Positions 35,713-44,766 of a DNA stretch of 64,000 bases are shown piece after piece. Below the pieces are notes generated by a model, which made no database searches, had not been told where the DNA came from, and saw only the letters and a program-made list of their open reading frames with translations. Numbering within the stretch: position 1 is the stretch's first letter; the number at the start of each line of letters is the position of its first letter. The stretch covers positions 28,262-92,261 of the IMG/VR virus record IMGVR_UViG_3300030012_002528; one strand, 5' to 3'. The DNA comes from a virus. The position numbers and the translations under genes are program-made.

Positions 35713-37860
35713 ATGAGGATTACCAAGAGAGACGGAAGCAGTCAACAGTTTCTTCCAAATAAAATTTTAAATAGAATTAAGAATCGCTCTCAGGGGTTGA
35801 AAGTAAACCCTCACGAGTTGTTTCAAAAGGTTATCCCATCTATCAAGGATGGGATGACCACTACTGATTTGGATGAACTGATTGCCTTTTCATCTGCTGA
35901 TATGGTAACGACACACCCTGACTATAGTTTGCTTGGAGGTAGACTGCTACTAAGTAGATTATCTAAACTGATTGACAAGCCTCTTCAACCTGTTGATGAA
36001 ACATACGATTTCTTTGGTGCTATTACTTTCTTGAAGAAGTACTCTAAGAAGGTTGATGGGTCTCCATCGGAGTTACCCTCTTGTATGTACGAGAGAGTGG
36101 CTAGACACTTAGCAAAAGATAAGAAGGAATACAAGTTATTTGCAGATGAGTTGAAGACTAAGCGAATCAACTGTGCTACACCTATCTATACTAATGCAGG
36201 TATTGAGGGTAGAAACGGAATGATATCCTGTAACCTTACCCACTTGCAAGAAGATAGCATCGATGGTATCGAAAACACTTTAACTAAAATAGCTTACGCT
36301 TCGAAGGAAGGTGCAGGTATCGGTCTTATGATAGATAACTTGAGAAGTAAGAAATCAGATGTGACTTCTTTTAGTGCGAAGGCAGGGGGAATTGTACGTT
36401 TCGCTGATATGGTTCAGTCCAAGATGCGTTTTTACAAGCAAGGCACTCGTTCAGGCTCTTGTGCGTTATACCTATCGGTTTGGCACAGAGACATTATGGA
36501 CTTCTTGGAGCTTACTCTTCCTGTAGGACAAGAAGAACTTAGAACAAGAGACTTATTCTTGTCTGTAACTATTAACGATTTATTTATGAATAAATTGTTG
36601 AGCAATGAACCTTGGCATCTGTTCTGTCCTAAAGTGTTGAAAGACAATGGGTTACGACCTCTTGAAGACCTTTGGGGCGAGGAATTTGAAGCAGAATATC
36701 AGAAGGCAGTTGACCTTGGTATTGGTCACGAAATATCACCTAAGAAAATTTGGGACTCAATAATCAAGTCCCAAGTAGAGTCAGGTAGACCTTACGTCTT
36801 CTTCAAGGACAATGCTAACAGGAAGAATATGCAGAGTAATATCGGTGTAATTAAACAAAGTAATTTGTGCATCGAAATTATGGAAGCATCGAAACCTTCC
36901 TACACACCTCAATGTACGCTAGGTTCTGTTAACTTGTCTGAGCATGAGAGTGAGAAGACTATCAAGCATAGTGTCAAGGTTCTAACTAGAATGCTTAACC
37001 GAGTCATAGACAAGAACAAGTGGTCTGATGATTGGAGCAAGAATGCAGGAGAAGACCAAAGAGCGTTGGCTATTGGGGTAGCAGGAATGGCAGACTTCTT
37101 CGCAAAGAAAAAAATTAGTTTTGAGTCTGAGGAAGCCGTTGAATGGCAACACAAGATATTTAGAACTATGTATGAGTCTGCTGTGCAGGAGAGTCAGAAG
37201 ATGGCTGAGGAAGAAGGCGTGTACCCTGCTTGGGAAGGGAGTCCTTACAGCAAAGGAATTATGTACACAAGTAAAGTAACAGGCAGAGTGGTAGCTCCTT
37301 CTCAAAGAGAGCCTATCAAAGTTCGTAACTCTCTATTCTTAGGGCTTATGCCTACGGCAAGTTCTTCTATCTTACTTGGAGTGTTTGAAAGTTTCGAGCC
37401 TGTGACAAGTAATTTATTTACAAGAAGAGTTGGTCAAGGTGAGTTTACTGTGATTAACAAGTATCTTGTAAGTGAATTAGATGATTTAAAGTTATGGAAT
37501 CAGGAGATGATGGATAAGATTATTGCCAATGGTGGTTCTATCCAAAACATCGTAGAGATACCTGAAGATGTGAGATACCGATACAAAGATGTGTGGGAGA
37601 TATCACAGAAGACTCTACTCGATTTAGCGGCTGTTAGGAATAGCTATGTAGACCAAAGCCAATCGATGAATGTATATCACAAGGATGCGAAGTATTCTAA
37701 GATATCAAGTGCATTGATGTACGCTTGGAAGGTAGGATTGAAGACAGGAGTTTACTACACTAGAACTAAGTCTAAGATTGAAAATAATGCTAAATTAGCA
37801 GGAGTAAGTAAAGATAAACCAAAAGACTCTCAGTTTGAGTGCTTTGGATGTAGTAGTTAA
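35713..37860 (+). CDS. nrdA: Class I ribonucleotide reductase, large subunit
   Basis: A 715-residue R1 protein. The N-terminal 90 residues look like an ATP-cone (ITKRDGSSQQFLPNKI). Catalytic marks are the Cys of MISCNLTHL, the NLCIEI motif (Asn, radical Cys, Glu) near residue 386, the partner Cys in YTPQCTLGSVNLS, and the redox tail FECFGCSS. Substrates are ribonucleoside diphosphates. Length is normal for the family. Confidence 0.95.
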   Translation: MRITKRDGSSQQFLPNKILNRIKNRSQGLKVNPHELFQKVIPSIKDGMTTTDLDELIAFSSADMVTTHPDYSLLGGRLLLSRLSKLIDKPLQPVDETYDFFGAITFLKKYSKKVDGSPSELPSCMYERVARHLAKDKKEYKLFADELKTKRINCATPIYTNAGIEGRNGMISCNLTHLQEDSIDGIENTLTKIAYASKEGAGIGLMIDNLRSKKSDVTSFSAKAGGIVRFADMVQSKMRFYKQGTRSGSCALYLSVWHRDIMDFLELTLPVGQEELRTRDLFLSVTINDLFMNKLLSNEPWHLFCPKVLKDNGLRPLEDLWGEEFEAEYQKAVDLGIGHEISPKKIWDSIIKSQVESGRPYVFFKDNANRKNMQSNIGVIKQSNLCIEIMEASKPSYTPQCTLGSVNLSEHESEKTIKHSVKVLTRMLNRVIDKNKWSDDWSKNAGEDQRALAIGVAGMADFFAKKKISFESEEAVEWQHKIFRTMYESAVQESQKMAEEEGVYPAWEGSPYSKGIMYTSKVTGRVVAPSQREPIKVRNSLFLGLMPTASSSILLGVFESFEPVTSNLFTRRVGQGEFTVINKYLVSELDDLKLWNQEMMDKIIANGGSIQNIVEIPEDVRYRYKDVWEISQKTLLDLAAVRNSYVDQSQSMNVYHKDAKYSKISSALMYAWKVGLKTGVYYTRTKSKIENNAKLAGVSKDKPKDSQFECFGCSS

Positions 37861-37862
37861 TA

Positions 37863-37967
37863 ATGATTATTTTTAAAAGCATATTAACTCTTTTCTACAT
37901 AATTTCCGTCATAATAACTATGATAGGAATTGGTATAATTATAAATGATAAAATTAAAAACAACTAA
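37863..37967 (+). CDS. Tiny membrane peptide (34 aa)
   Basis: ATG 37863, two bases after the nrdA stop. One hydrophobic helix of about 25 residues rich in Ile, with a short basic end. Translation is plausible from position; function unknown. Confidence 0.45.
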   Translation: MIIFKSILTLFYIISVIITMIGIGIIINDKIKNN

Positions 37968-37969
37968 AT

Positions 37970-38641
37970 ATGGCTTATATAGAAACAAGCTTCCCACCTC
38001 TTGATGTGTGGGTAAGAAGAGAATACTTATACGATATGGAAGAACATCACGGGGAGTTCGACAAAGGTCGAATGGTTTCTGTCAAATGTTTACCTGGGCA
38101 AGTACCGCTATTCCAAGTGTTACTAGAAAATGGTGTGATGAGGGACAAGTTACCTTGCTCTGCATTCGTGGTATTTGATAGAGAAATAGACCCTGCCGAA
38201 GCTCCTGCTATGGCGTTTGACCATCTATGTCTTTGGAACTCTTTCAGTAAGAATTTCTCAATAGTTCAACTTAATTATTTAGGTAGTGTAACTGCATCAG
38301 CTTTTTTAAAAGATAAACAGTGGTACGATGGAGAATACTTTGCTACCATACAATGGGCAGGAGACACTAATGAAAATGCAGACCTTACGTTGAGTGAAAC
38401 ACCTCACGAACATAAGTCTCACCACATTATACTTCTGCATAATGGTAATATTGCACTCCAACCTAACAATAGAGTAAGATGGATAGAGCCTTCCTTCACT
38501 ACTAAGGAGTTCCCTGCAAGACCTGACTATAAAGTATGCACTCAAACTTTCAATGCTGAAGGGTACGAGAAGTGGGTGACGGAGGACAGCGACAGATATA
38601 TGTATGGCACTGAAGACGTAAGTGATGAAGTGGTTGAGTAG
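37970..38641 (+). CDS. Conserved phage protein (223 aa)
   Basis: The N-terminus (PPLDVWVRREYLYDMEEHHG) and the segment MRDKLPCSAFVV resemble a protein that recurs in marine phages next to replication and nucleotide genes. Function unknown. Tightly linked to the nrd operon. Confidence 0.65.
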   Translation: MAYIETSFPPLDVWVRREYLYDMEEHHGEFDKGRMVSVKCLPGQVPLFQVLLENGVMRDKLPCSAFVVFDREIDPAEAPAMAFDHLCLWNSFSKNFSIVQLNYLGSVTASAFLKDKQWYDGEYFATIQWAGDTNENADLTLSETPHEHKSHHIILLHNGNIALQPNNRVRWIEPSFTTKEFPARPDYKVCTQTFNAEGYEKWVTEDSDRYMYGTEDVSDEVVE

Positions 38642-38726
38642 TTTTATAGTTTTTAGTATAGGTGCGTTAGTAGCATCAATACTAGGATATAAAATAAAAG
38701 ATAAGGGAAATAAAAAAGACAAATGA
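38625..38726 (+). CDS. Tiny membrane peptide (33 aa)
   Basis: ATG 38625 within the end of the preceding gene; a single hydrophobic helix (FIVFSIGALVASILGY) and a Lys-rich tail. Its stop overlaps the ATG of the AdoMet decarboxylase gene (ATGA). Confidence 0.45.
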   Translation: MKWLSSFIVFSIGALVASILGYKIKDKGNKKDK

Positions 38727-39094
38727 AAAATGGTAAACATTTGATACTAGATGCCTACGGCTGTGATTATGATTCTTTATGGGACACTGAGCTTATAAAA
38801 GATACATTACTAACAGTTACCAATATGATTGGACTTAGACCATTATCTGATACATTAATCTATGAAGTTGATGAATCAATGATTGATAAGAAAGACACTG
38901 GGATTACAGGAGGTATTATTTTTATGGAGAGCCATTTTACATTTCACTCATTTCCCGAAAGAGGATATTTTTCTGCTGATGTATATTCGTGCAATACTTT
39001 TGACCATGAGCAAGTAGTAGAACATATTTCTACTGTATTTAATTCTAAATCAAAAGACGTAACTGTCCTGATTAGAGGAAGTCAACTAAAATAA
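38723..39094 (+). CDS. speD: S-adenosylmethionine decarboxylase proenzyme
   Basis: A 123-residue prokaryotic class 1B AdoMet decarboxylase. The self-cleavage site is Glu69-Ser70 in FMESHFTFHSFPERGY, which makes the pyruvoyl group; His75 and Cys90 stand at the spacing of the catalytic His68 and Cys83 of the Thermotoga enzyme. The product supplies aminopropyl groups for spermidine. No spermidine synthase is visible here, so the host enzyme or other use is implied. Polyamines may neutralise packaged DNA. Confidence 0.92.
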   Translation: MKNGKHLILDAYGCDYDSLWDTELIKDTLLTVTNMIGLRPLSDTLIYEVDESMIDKKDTGITGGIIFMESHFTFHSFPERGYFSADVYSCNTFDHEQVVEHISTVFNSKSKDVTVLIRGSQLK

Positions 39095-39100
39095 ATAATA

Positions 39101-39457
39101 ATGATAGGAAATAATGATTTTTATACACCCCTAATGACAGGACTTACAGTCAAGGAATCCTGTATACATGGACTTGGATTATTTGCAACTAAGTCTATAG
39201 ACAAAGGTCTAGTATTAGGTGTGTCGCACAAGCACGATGAGAGGTTTCAGAATAACTACATTAGAACTCCTCTTGGGGGATTTATTAACCATAGTGATGA
39301 CCCTAACTTGGTGTTAGTTGAAGAAAATGATTTAAAATATGTTAGAACTACAAGAGACGTAAAGGTAGGGGAGGAACTCACTCTTAAATACACTCTCTAT
39401 AAAGTATGTGGAGATACAGACTTTGATACCAAGGGTGCGTGTGTAGATATGATATAA
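39101..39457 (+). CDS. SET-domain protein
   Basis: A 118-residue minimal SET domain: IHGLGLFATKSIDKG at the start, GGFINHSDDPN with the Asn-His-Ser AdoMet-binding motif, and VKVGEELTLKYTLY with the catalytic Tyr region. Pre- and post-SET zinc parts are absent. SET proteins methylate lysine on proteins. It lies directly after the AdoMet decarboxylase gene, so two adjacent genes use AdoMet. Confidence 0.85.
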   Translation: MIGNNDFYTPLMTGLTVKESCIHGLGLFATKSIDKGLVLGVSHKHDERFQNNYIRTPLGGFINHSDDPNLVLVEENDLKYVRTTRDVKVGEELTLKYTLYKVCGDTDFDTKGACVDMI

Positions 39458-39987
39458 TGGAACGTAAGTTATATCCTTGTAAAGAATGTGGTGCGAAAGT
39501 ACCTGTTAGAAGTAAAGGTTTATGTCCTCCCTGCAGAGAAATGCAGAGGAGAAGTCAGGGAGAAGAAACTATGATGACTCGCAAGACTCCTATAAAGAAA
39601 TCATTTAAAGTAGATACAGAAAGGAGAGATAAGTTAAATAAATTCTTCGATGCCCACATCGAGTTTTTAAGACAACATCCTTCGTGCTACGAAACAGGCG
39701 AGCGTATATACGACCCTTCTCGCCTAAACATTGCACACCTATTTCCTAAAAGAAAGTATCGCTCAGTAGAGGACCACAGCGACAATGTGGTCTATCTATC
39801 TTGGGATGCACACACACGATTTGATAGACTTGTGGACACTAATAATTTTGATAAACTTCAAAAAGAGTTCCCAAAAAGTTTTGATAGAATGAAAAAAGTT
39901 GTATCTTTAGTAGAGGAGAAGGGGATTTTAAAAACCAAATTAGAAGAATGGCTTTCAAATTACGACCATACCAACAACAAGCAGTAG
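39457..39987 (+). CDS. Zinc-finger HNH-type endonuclease
   Basis: The N-terminus has CKECGAK and CPPCREM, a four-Cys zinc finger. The C-terminal half has IAHLFPKRKYRSVEDHSDNV followed by HTRFDRLVD, resembling an HNH/NinG-like core (H ... D ... N ... H). The start is ATG 39457, overlapping the SET gene stop as TAATG; the ORF can extend to a GTG at 39439. It would nick or cut DNA, possibly branched recombination intermediates. Confidence 0.7.
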   Translation: MERKLYPCKECGAKVPVRSKGLCPPCREMQRRSQGEETMMTRKTPIKKSFKVDTERRDKLNKFFDAHIEFLRQHPSCYETGERIYDPSRLNIAHLFPKRKYRSVEDHSDNVVYLSWDAHTRFDRLVDTNNFDKLQKEFPKSFDRMKKVVSLVEEKGILKTKLEEWLSNYDHTNNKQ

Positions 39988-41363
39988 ACGACTGTCTTGA
40001 CTTTATATATAATAAAAACGCTAAGAGTGGGATTGTAGTAGCACCAACTGGTGCTGGTAAAAGTCTTATTGTTGCTAACCTTGCAAAAGAGTTGAAGCAA
40101 CCTGTACTTTGTTTGCAACCTTCAAAAGAGTTACTTGAGCAGAACTACGCTAAGTATACTTCATATGGTTTAGAGGCTTCCGTTTTTAGTGCATCACTTG
40201 GAAAGAAGGAAATAGGAGATGTGATATTTGCTACTCCTAAAAGCGTAGCCAATTCGATGGAGTTGTTTTCTCATATCAAATATATTATCATTGATGAGTG
40301 CCATCTAGGAACAAAAAGAAGAGGAACCATACACTCCACAGTAGAGGCGTTGAAGCCTAAAAAGGTAATAGGTCTGACTGCTACTCCTATATATCTAAAA
40401 AGCACTATGGAAGGGTCTATACTCAAGATGATGAATCGAACAAAGGACTCGTTCATGAGAAACATTATCCATGTCACTCAGATAAAAGAACTAACGGACA
40501 AAGGTTACTGGAGTGAATTATTATACGAGAATAGATATGTAGACACTTCTATGCTACGTATGAACTCTTCAGGAGCAGAATTCTCCAAGGAGTCCATGCA
40601 AAGAATGTATGTGGATAACAACACAAGAGAGAACCTTCTAAGAGAAATAGACGCGTTACGAAAAGAGGGTAGAAAGTCCATTCTCGTTTTTGTACCTTCC
40701 GTTGAGGAAGCTAACTCTTTAGCTGACATAGTAGAGGATAGTGCATCAGCTAGTGCTGAAACTAAAAAGAAAGAGAGAGAAAGAATAGTAAAAGAGTTTA
40801 AAGAAGGTAAGATAAAAGTTTTATTCAATTGTAACTTATTTGCTGTTGGGTTTGACCATCCTGAATTAGATGCTATTGTATCTAGTAGACCTACTGCTTC
40901 CCTTGCCGTATACTACCAACAAGTAGGTAGAGGTTGTCGTATTGCAGACGAAAAACAGAATTGTAAGATAATTGACTTAGCAGGTAATTCGTTTAGGTTT
41001 GGTAAAGTGGAAGGCCTTACATTTGAGAACTTCATCGGACACGGATGGGGTATGTTTGCAGGAGACAGACTTATTAGCTCAGTTATACTATCAGATGGTT
41101 TCGACATTACTAAACAAGATATTAAGGCGAAAGTAGTTAATAATATAGTTCAAGATAACCCATCAATTTCTAAAGGTAATTTAATGTTTACGTTTGGTAA
41201 ATACAAAGGTTACAGTATAGCAGAAGTATATAACAAAGACTCAAGATATTTATACTGGATGGCATCCAGCAAATTTGAAACTTATTCAGCCACAGCATCA
41301 AAAGCAAAAAAGGATGTATGTGAGTATTTAAAAAATGTAAATTTAGTAAACAATGCAAAATAA
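39948..41363 (+). CDS. SF2 helicase with C-terminal ExoX-C-like domain
   Basis: A 471-residue superfamily 2 helicase: Q-motif-like LRPYQQQAV, Walker A APTGAGKS, IIIDECHLG (DECH box), LTATP, then the second RecA domain with FNCNLFAVGFDHP and YYQQVGRGCR. After a linker, residues about 415-465 (FGKYKGYSIAEVYNKDSRYL) match the C-terminal domain of exonuclease X-type proteins. The helicase part resembles UvsW/RadD-like enzymes that handle forks and D-loops. It overlaps the previous gene by 40 nt. Confidence 0.85.
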   Translation: MAFKLRPYQQQAVDDCLDFIYNKNAKSGIVVAPTGAGKSLIVANLAKELKQPVLCLQPSKELLEQNYAKYTSYGLEASVFSASLGKKEIGDVIFATPKSVANSMELFSHIKYIIIDECHLGTKRRGTIHSTVEALKPKKVIGLTATPIYLKSTMEGSILKMMNRTKDSFMRNIIHVTQIKELTDKGYWSELLYENRYVDTSMLRMNSSGAEFSKESMQRMYVDNNTRENLLREIDALRKEGRKSILVFVPSVEEANSLADIVEDSASASAETKKKERERIVKEFKEGKIKVLFNCNLFAVGFDHPELDAIVSSRPTASLAVYYQQVGRGCRIADEKQNCKIIDLAGNSFRFGKVEGLTFENFIGHGWGMFAGDRLISSVILSDGFDITKQDIKAKVVNNIVQDNPSISKGNLMFTFGKYKGYSIAEVYNKDSRYLYWMASSKFETYSATASKAKKDVCEYLKNVNLVNNAK

Positions 41364-41589
41364 ATTTGATATAGAAGACTGTTGTCTATTTATAGATGGT
41401 AAAGAGGTACAATGCGAAGATGATTTAATAAGACTAGCAGGGGATTTATCAACAGGAACTGTCCCTACCTACTTAGAAAAGTATGACCTTAGTGAATATG
41501 ATATTCAGATATTAGAGGAGATGCTTGCAAAAGAGATATTTCTTAGAGGCAAATGCCTTACCCCCGATGAAGAATATTTAGGAGAATGA
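41353..41589 (+). CDS. Hypothetical protein (78 aa)
   Basis: A small acidic protein between helicase and polymerase, overlapping both by a few bases. No family is recognised. Confidence 0.6.
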   Translation: MQNKFDIEDCCLFIDGKEVQCEDDLIRLAGDLSTGTVPTYLEKYDLSEYDIQILEEMLAKEIFLRGKCLTPDEEYLGE

Positions 41590-43613
41590 ATTATATCATA
41601 ACAAATAATCGTCCTTTCTTTGAAAAGATAGGTAAATACAATTACTGCAGTTTATCGGATATGGTGCTTCCTGATGTCATAGCATTTGACTCGGAAACTA
41701 CTTCTCTATCCCCAAGAAAAGGACATATGTTCTGTGTGCAAATAGGTACAGGGGAAAACAACTACATAATTGATTTCCAACAATTAGGCGGAGAGTTAAC
41801 TTTTGAAGATGTAACTCCTTATCTTAAAGGAAAAATATTGGTAGGACATAACCTTACTTTCGACCTCGGATGGTTGTACAAACATAATTTTGTACCTAGA
41901 AGCGTGTATGATACTTTCATAGCGAGTAAAATACTTTATAATGGTAATGGGCGTGTAGCAAGACATGGATTTGGATTTGTTATGGATAGGGAGTTAGGTA
42001 TTGAATATGATAAGTCAGAACAAAAAAACATCGCAAAAACTCAGCTTTCTAATCACAAAGCAATACAGTATGCGTTTAATGACGTTGATAAGGTATTAGA
42101 CCTTGTAAAAGAGTTAGGCAAAAAGCTGAAAGAAAAAGGCTCTGTTGAAACATTTAAATTACATTGTAGATATATCAAAGCACTCGCATATATGGAACAA
42201 TGTGGTATGCCTGTGTCTTTAGATAAGTGGAAGGATAAAATTGAACAAGATAAACTTGTATTAGAGGAATCGAGGGTAGAGGTAGTAGAATATATTTACG
42301 ATAATTTACCTAAATTTAGAGACAACCAGATTGATATGTTTGACTCTTCAAAACGTATTATCCCTATGCTTACTTCTCAGTTACAAATGATTCCTGTATT
42401 TGAAGCATTTGAAATAGAACTGCGTGATGCAGATGACCATCCTGATAAGAGAACTTTGAACAAGGACGTATTGAAGAAGAGTAATCATCCTTTTGTAGAT
42501 ATATGGTTACGATATAAACAAGCAGAACACGATGTTTCTACATATGGTGAAAATATTTTAAATAAAATAGAAGATGGTAGAATTTATACTGATTTTAATC
42601 CTGTGCTTGATACTGCCAGGATTTCTACTAGACGGGGCGGTGTTAATATACTTAACTTTCCTTCGAATAAGAGAACTAGGGATTGCTTTGTGGCAAGCAA
42701 TGGGTACAAAATGGTTGTCGCTGATTACGAAGGCCAAGAAAATGTAGTAGGAGCTGACTTGCACAGAGATGCTGTAATGATTGCCTCTATAAAAAATGGT
42801 GATGATTTGCACTCTGCTTTTGCAAGATTGATATTTCCTGAATTAGAAAAATTAACTGACAATGAAATTAAAAACAACCATAAAGATAAAAGGCAATTCT
42901 CCAAGGCACCTCGCTTCTGTTTCTCTTATGGTGGGACAGGCTTTACGGCAGCTAAGAGTCTTAATATTCCAGTAGAGGAAGGAGAGAGACTTGAGAAACT
43001 CTACAGAGAACTGCATCCAGGAGTTTACGAATGGGGAGAGCAAAAGCTATATAAAGCTATGGATTTAGGGTACATAGAGTCGGCTGACGGCTTTAAACTT
43101 GATTTGCCTATGTACGATGAGTTTTACGAACTTCATCAGTGGATGGAATCAAAAGACTCTGATTTTTGGGCAACATACAAAGAAGGCAAAGAGCAAGCAA
43201 AGTTGAGAGCTGAGGCAGAAGAAAAGGGGGAAGAATTTAAAGTTACAAATGCTCCTTCTCTTGAGCACTACGATAGAGTAAGACCTAAGCTGTCTAAGTA
43301 TTTCTCTAGAAGAGGTAAATATTTTAGGTTATCCCTAAACAACCCTGTTCAAGCGACTTCAGCACATCAAACTAAACGAGCAGCTTCATTACTTTTTGAA
43401 CACATTGTGGAAAACGGTCACTTCGGTAAAGTAAAAATATGTAATATTCCGCACGATGAATTCGTACTTGAAGTTGAAGACAGTTTAGCAGAAGAATATG
43501 GTAAAATTTTGGAAAAGTGTATGATAGATGGAGGAAATTACTATCTTAGTAGTGGATTAGTGGAGATGGGGGCAGAAGCCAATATTGGCACATCATGGTA
43601 TGAAGCAAAATAA
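41586..43613 (+). CDS. polA: Family A DNA polymerase with 3'-5' exonuclease
   Basis: A 675-residue T7/Pol I-type polymerase. The exonuclease domain has VIAFDSETTSLSP, LVGHNLTFDLGWL and a YAFNDVDKVLDL third motif. The polymerase domain has DTARISTRRGGVN, motif A VVADYEGQENVVGAD, motif B KRQFSKAPRFCFSYGGTGF and motif C NIPHDEFVLEV. The 5'-nuclease domain of cellular Pol I is absent. It is the replicative polymerase of this phage, working with the helicase, primase-like protein and SSB. Confidence 0.95.
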   Translation: MNYIITNNRPFFEKIGKYNYCSLSDMVLPDVIAFDSETTSLSPRKGHMFCVQIGTGENNYIIDFQQLGGELTFEDVTPYLKGKILVGHNLTFDLGWLYKHNFVPRSVYDTFIASKILYNGNGRVARHGFGFVMDRELGIEYDKSEQKNIAKTQLSNHKAIQYAFNDVDKVLDLVKELGKKLKEKGSVETFKLHCRYIKALAYMEQCGMPVSLDKWKDKIEQDKLVLEESRVEVVEYIYDNLPKFRDNQIDMFDSSKRIIPMLTSQLQMIPVFEAFEIELRDADDHPDKRTLNKDVLKKSNHPFVDIWLRYKQAEHDVSTYGENILNKIEDGRIYTDFNPVLDTARISTRRGGVNILNFPSNKRTRDCFVASNGYKMVVADYEGQENVVGADLHRDAVMIASIKNGDDLHSAFARLIFPELEKLTDNEIKNNHKDKRQFSKAPRFCFSYGGTGFTAAKSLNIPVEEGERLEKLYRELHPGVYEWGEQKLYKAMDLGYIESADGFKLDLPMYDEFYELHQWMESKDSDFWATYKEGKEQAKLRAEAEEKGEEFKVTNAPSLEHYDRVRPKLSKYFSRRGKYFRLSLNNPVQATSAHQTKRAASLLFEHIVENGHFGKVKICNIPHDEFVLEVEDSLAEEYGKILEKCMIDGGNYYLSSGLVEMGAEANIGTSWYEAK

Positions 43614-43615
43614 TT

Positions 43616-44326
43616 ATGGAACATAAAGTAAATATGATTGATTGGAAATTAGTATTGATTACTATATTGATGCTATGGGTTTGGGCATCGCTAGATAGCA
43701 AGACTGTAAACAATTATTACGACATAGAGACTGCTATAATTGTAGACTCTACGTTTGATTTAGATACAGCAGTTCTTATGGGCGACACGTTGTATGATTC
43801 TACGTATTCTTGGGATAGATTACATTACAGGGATTATAACACTCCTGACACTATAAGGCTCCCCTTAGTTACTCACGAACGTGAGTATTGTTACCCTGTA
43901 GATGGAACAATGACAAGTGGATACGGGTGGCGTTGGGGTAGGAGCCACGATGGTATCGACATAGCGTACAATAACAGGGACACTACGAAAAGTATGTTTC
44001 CTGGGGTAGTGAGGTACTCAAAGAAAGGCTATAACGGAGGTTATGGTAATTTAGTTATTATAAGACACTTCAATGGTCTTGAAACTTACTATGCTCACCA
44101 CAGAACTTTATTTGTGGAGCAAGGTGACACTCTAGACGCAGGCGATGCTATCGGATTGGTAGGGTCTACAGGTCGTTCTACAGGACCTCATCTTCACTTA
44201 GAGACACGGTTCTTAGGACTACCTATCAACCCTGAGTTGATTATCAACTTGGATGATTCAACTCTTGTAAGTGATAGTATTGAATTAATTAAGAAAGGCA
44301 GACACTATATTACCCATGGGATATAA
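43616..44326 (+). CDS. M23 metallopeptidase, membrane anchored
   Basis: A single N-terminal membrane helix (WKLVLITILMLWVWASL) is followed by a linker and an M23/LytM domain: YGWRWGRSHDGIDIAY supplies HxxxD and GPHLHLETR supplies HxH, so all zinc ligands are present. It cuts peptide crosslinks in peptidoglycan from the periplasmic side. It may serve lysis or entry. ATG 43616 or 43634 could be the start. Confidence 0.88.
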   Translation: MEHKVNMIDWKLVLITILMLWVWASLDSKTVNNYYDIETAIIVDSTFDLDTAVLMGDTLYDSTYSWDRLHYRDYNTPDTIRLPLVTHEREYCYPVDGTMTSGYGWRWGRSHDGIDIAYNNRDTTKSMFPGVVRYSKKGYNGGYGNLVIIRHFNGLETYYAHHRTLFVEQGDTLDAGDAIGLVGSTGRSTGPHLHLETRFLGLPINPELIINLDDSTLVSDSIELIKKGRHYITHGI

Positions 44327-44501
44327 AATCATAAAAAAAGTTAAAGTACACTCTCAATTACCTTCTTCTAGCGTATATTTGTTAGACAGTATGGGGGTTG
44401 TGCTAAACTTAGAATCGAAAGAAGAGGCTAAGAAACTAGTAGACCTCTTGAATGTTAACGCAGACAACAATACTGAGTATAGTGTCGCAAAAAATAAGTA
44501 A
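44316..44501 (+). CDS. Hypothetical protein (61 aa)
   Basis: A small alpha/beta protein (KKVKVHSQLPSSSVYLLDS). No family is recognised. It overlaps the M23 gene by 11 nt. Confidence 0.55.
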   Translation: MGYKIIKKVKVHSQLPSSSVYLLDSMGVVLNLESKEEAKKLVDLLNVNADNNTEYSVAKNK

Positions 44502-44502
44502 T

Positions 44503-44766
44503 ATGGGACAAAACACTAAAGACCCTTTAATGGATAATCCACACAGACCAAAGACTAGAGGTACTACATATCCTAAGTTCTATAATAAGAGCATAGAAAC
44601 GTGGGATTATATCGCAGCTCACAACTTGGATTTCTTCGAAGGAAATATTATCAAGTACGTGACTCGGCACAAGTCTAAAAATGGTTTGGAGGACTTAGAG
44701 AAGGCAAGAGTTTATTTAGATAAACTTATTTCAATAACTTATAAAGATTATAATCATGGTTTATAG
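44503..44766 (+). CDS. DUF3310-like protein (87 aa)
   Basis: The segment PKFYNKSIETWDYIAAHNLD, then FEGNIIKYVTRHKSKNGLED and LEKARVYLDKLI, matches DUF3310, a small phage family sometimes called nucleotide-kinase-like without proof. Start at ATG 44503, one base after the previous stop. It overlaps the amidase gene by 11 nt. Confidence 0.8.
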   Translation: MGQNTKDPLMDNPHRPKTRGTTYPKFYNKSIETWDYIAAHNLDFFEGNIIKYVTRHKSKNGLEDLEKARVYLDKLISITYKDYNHGL

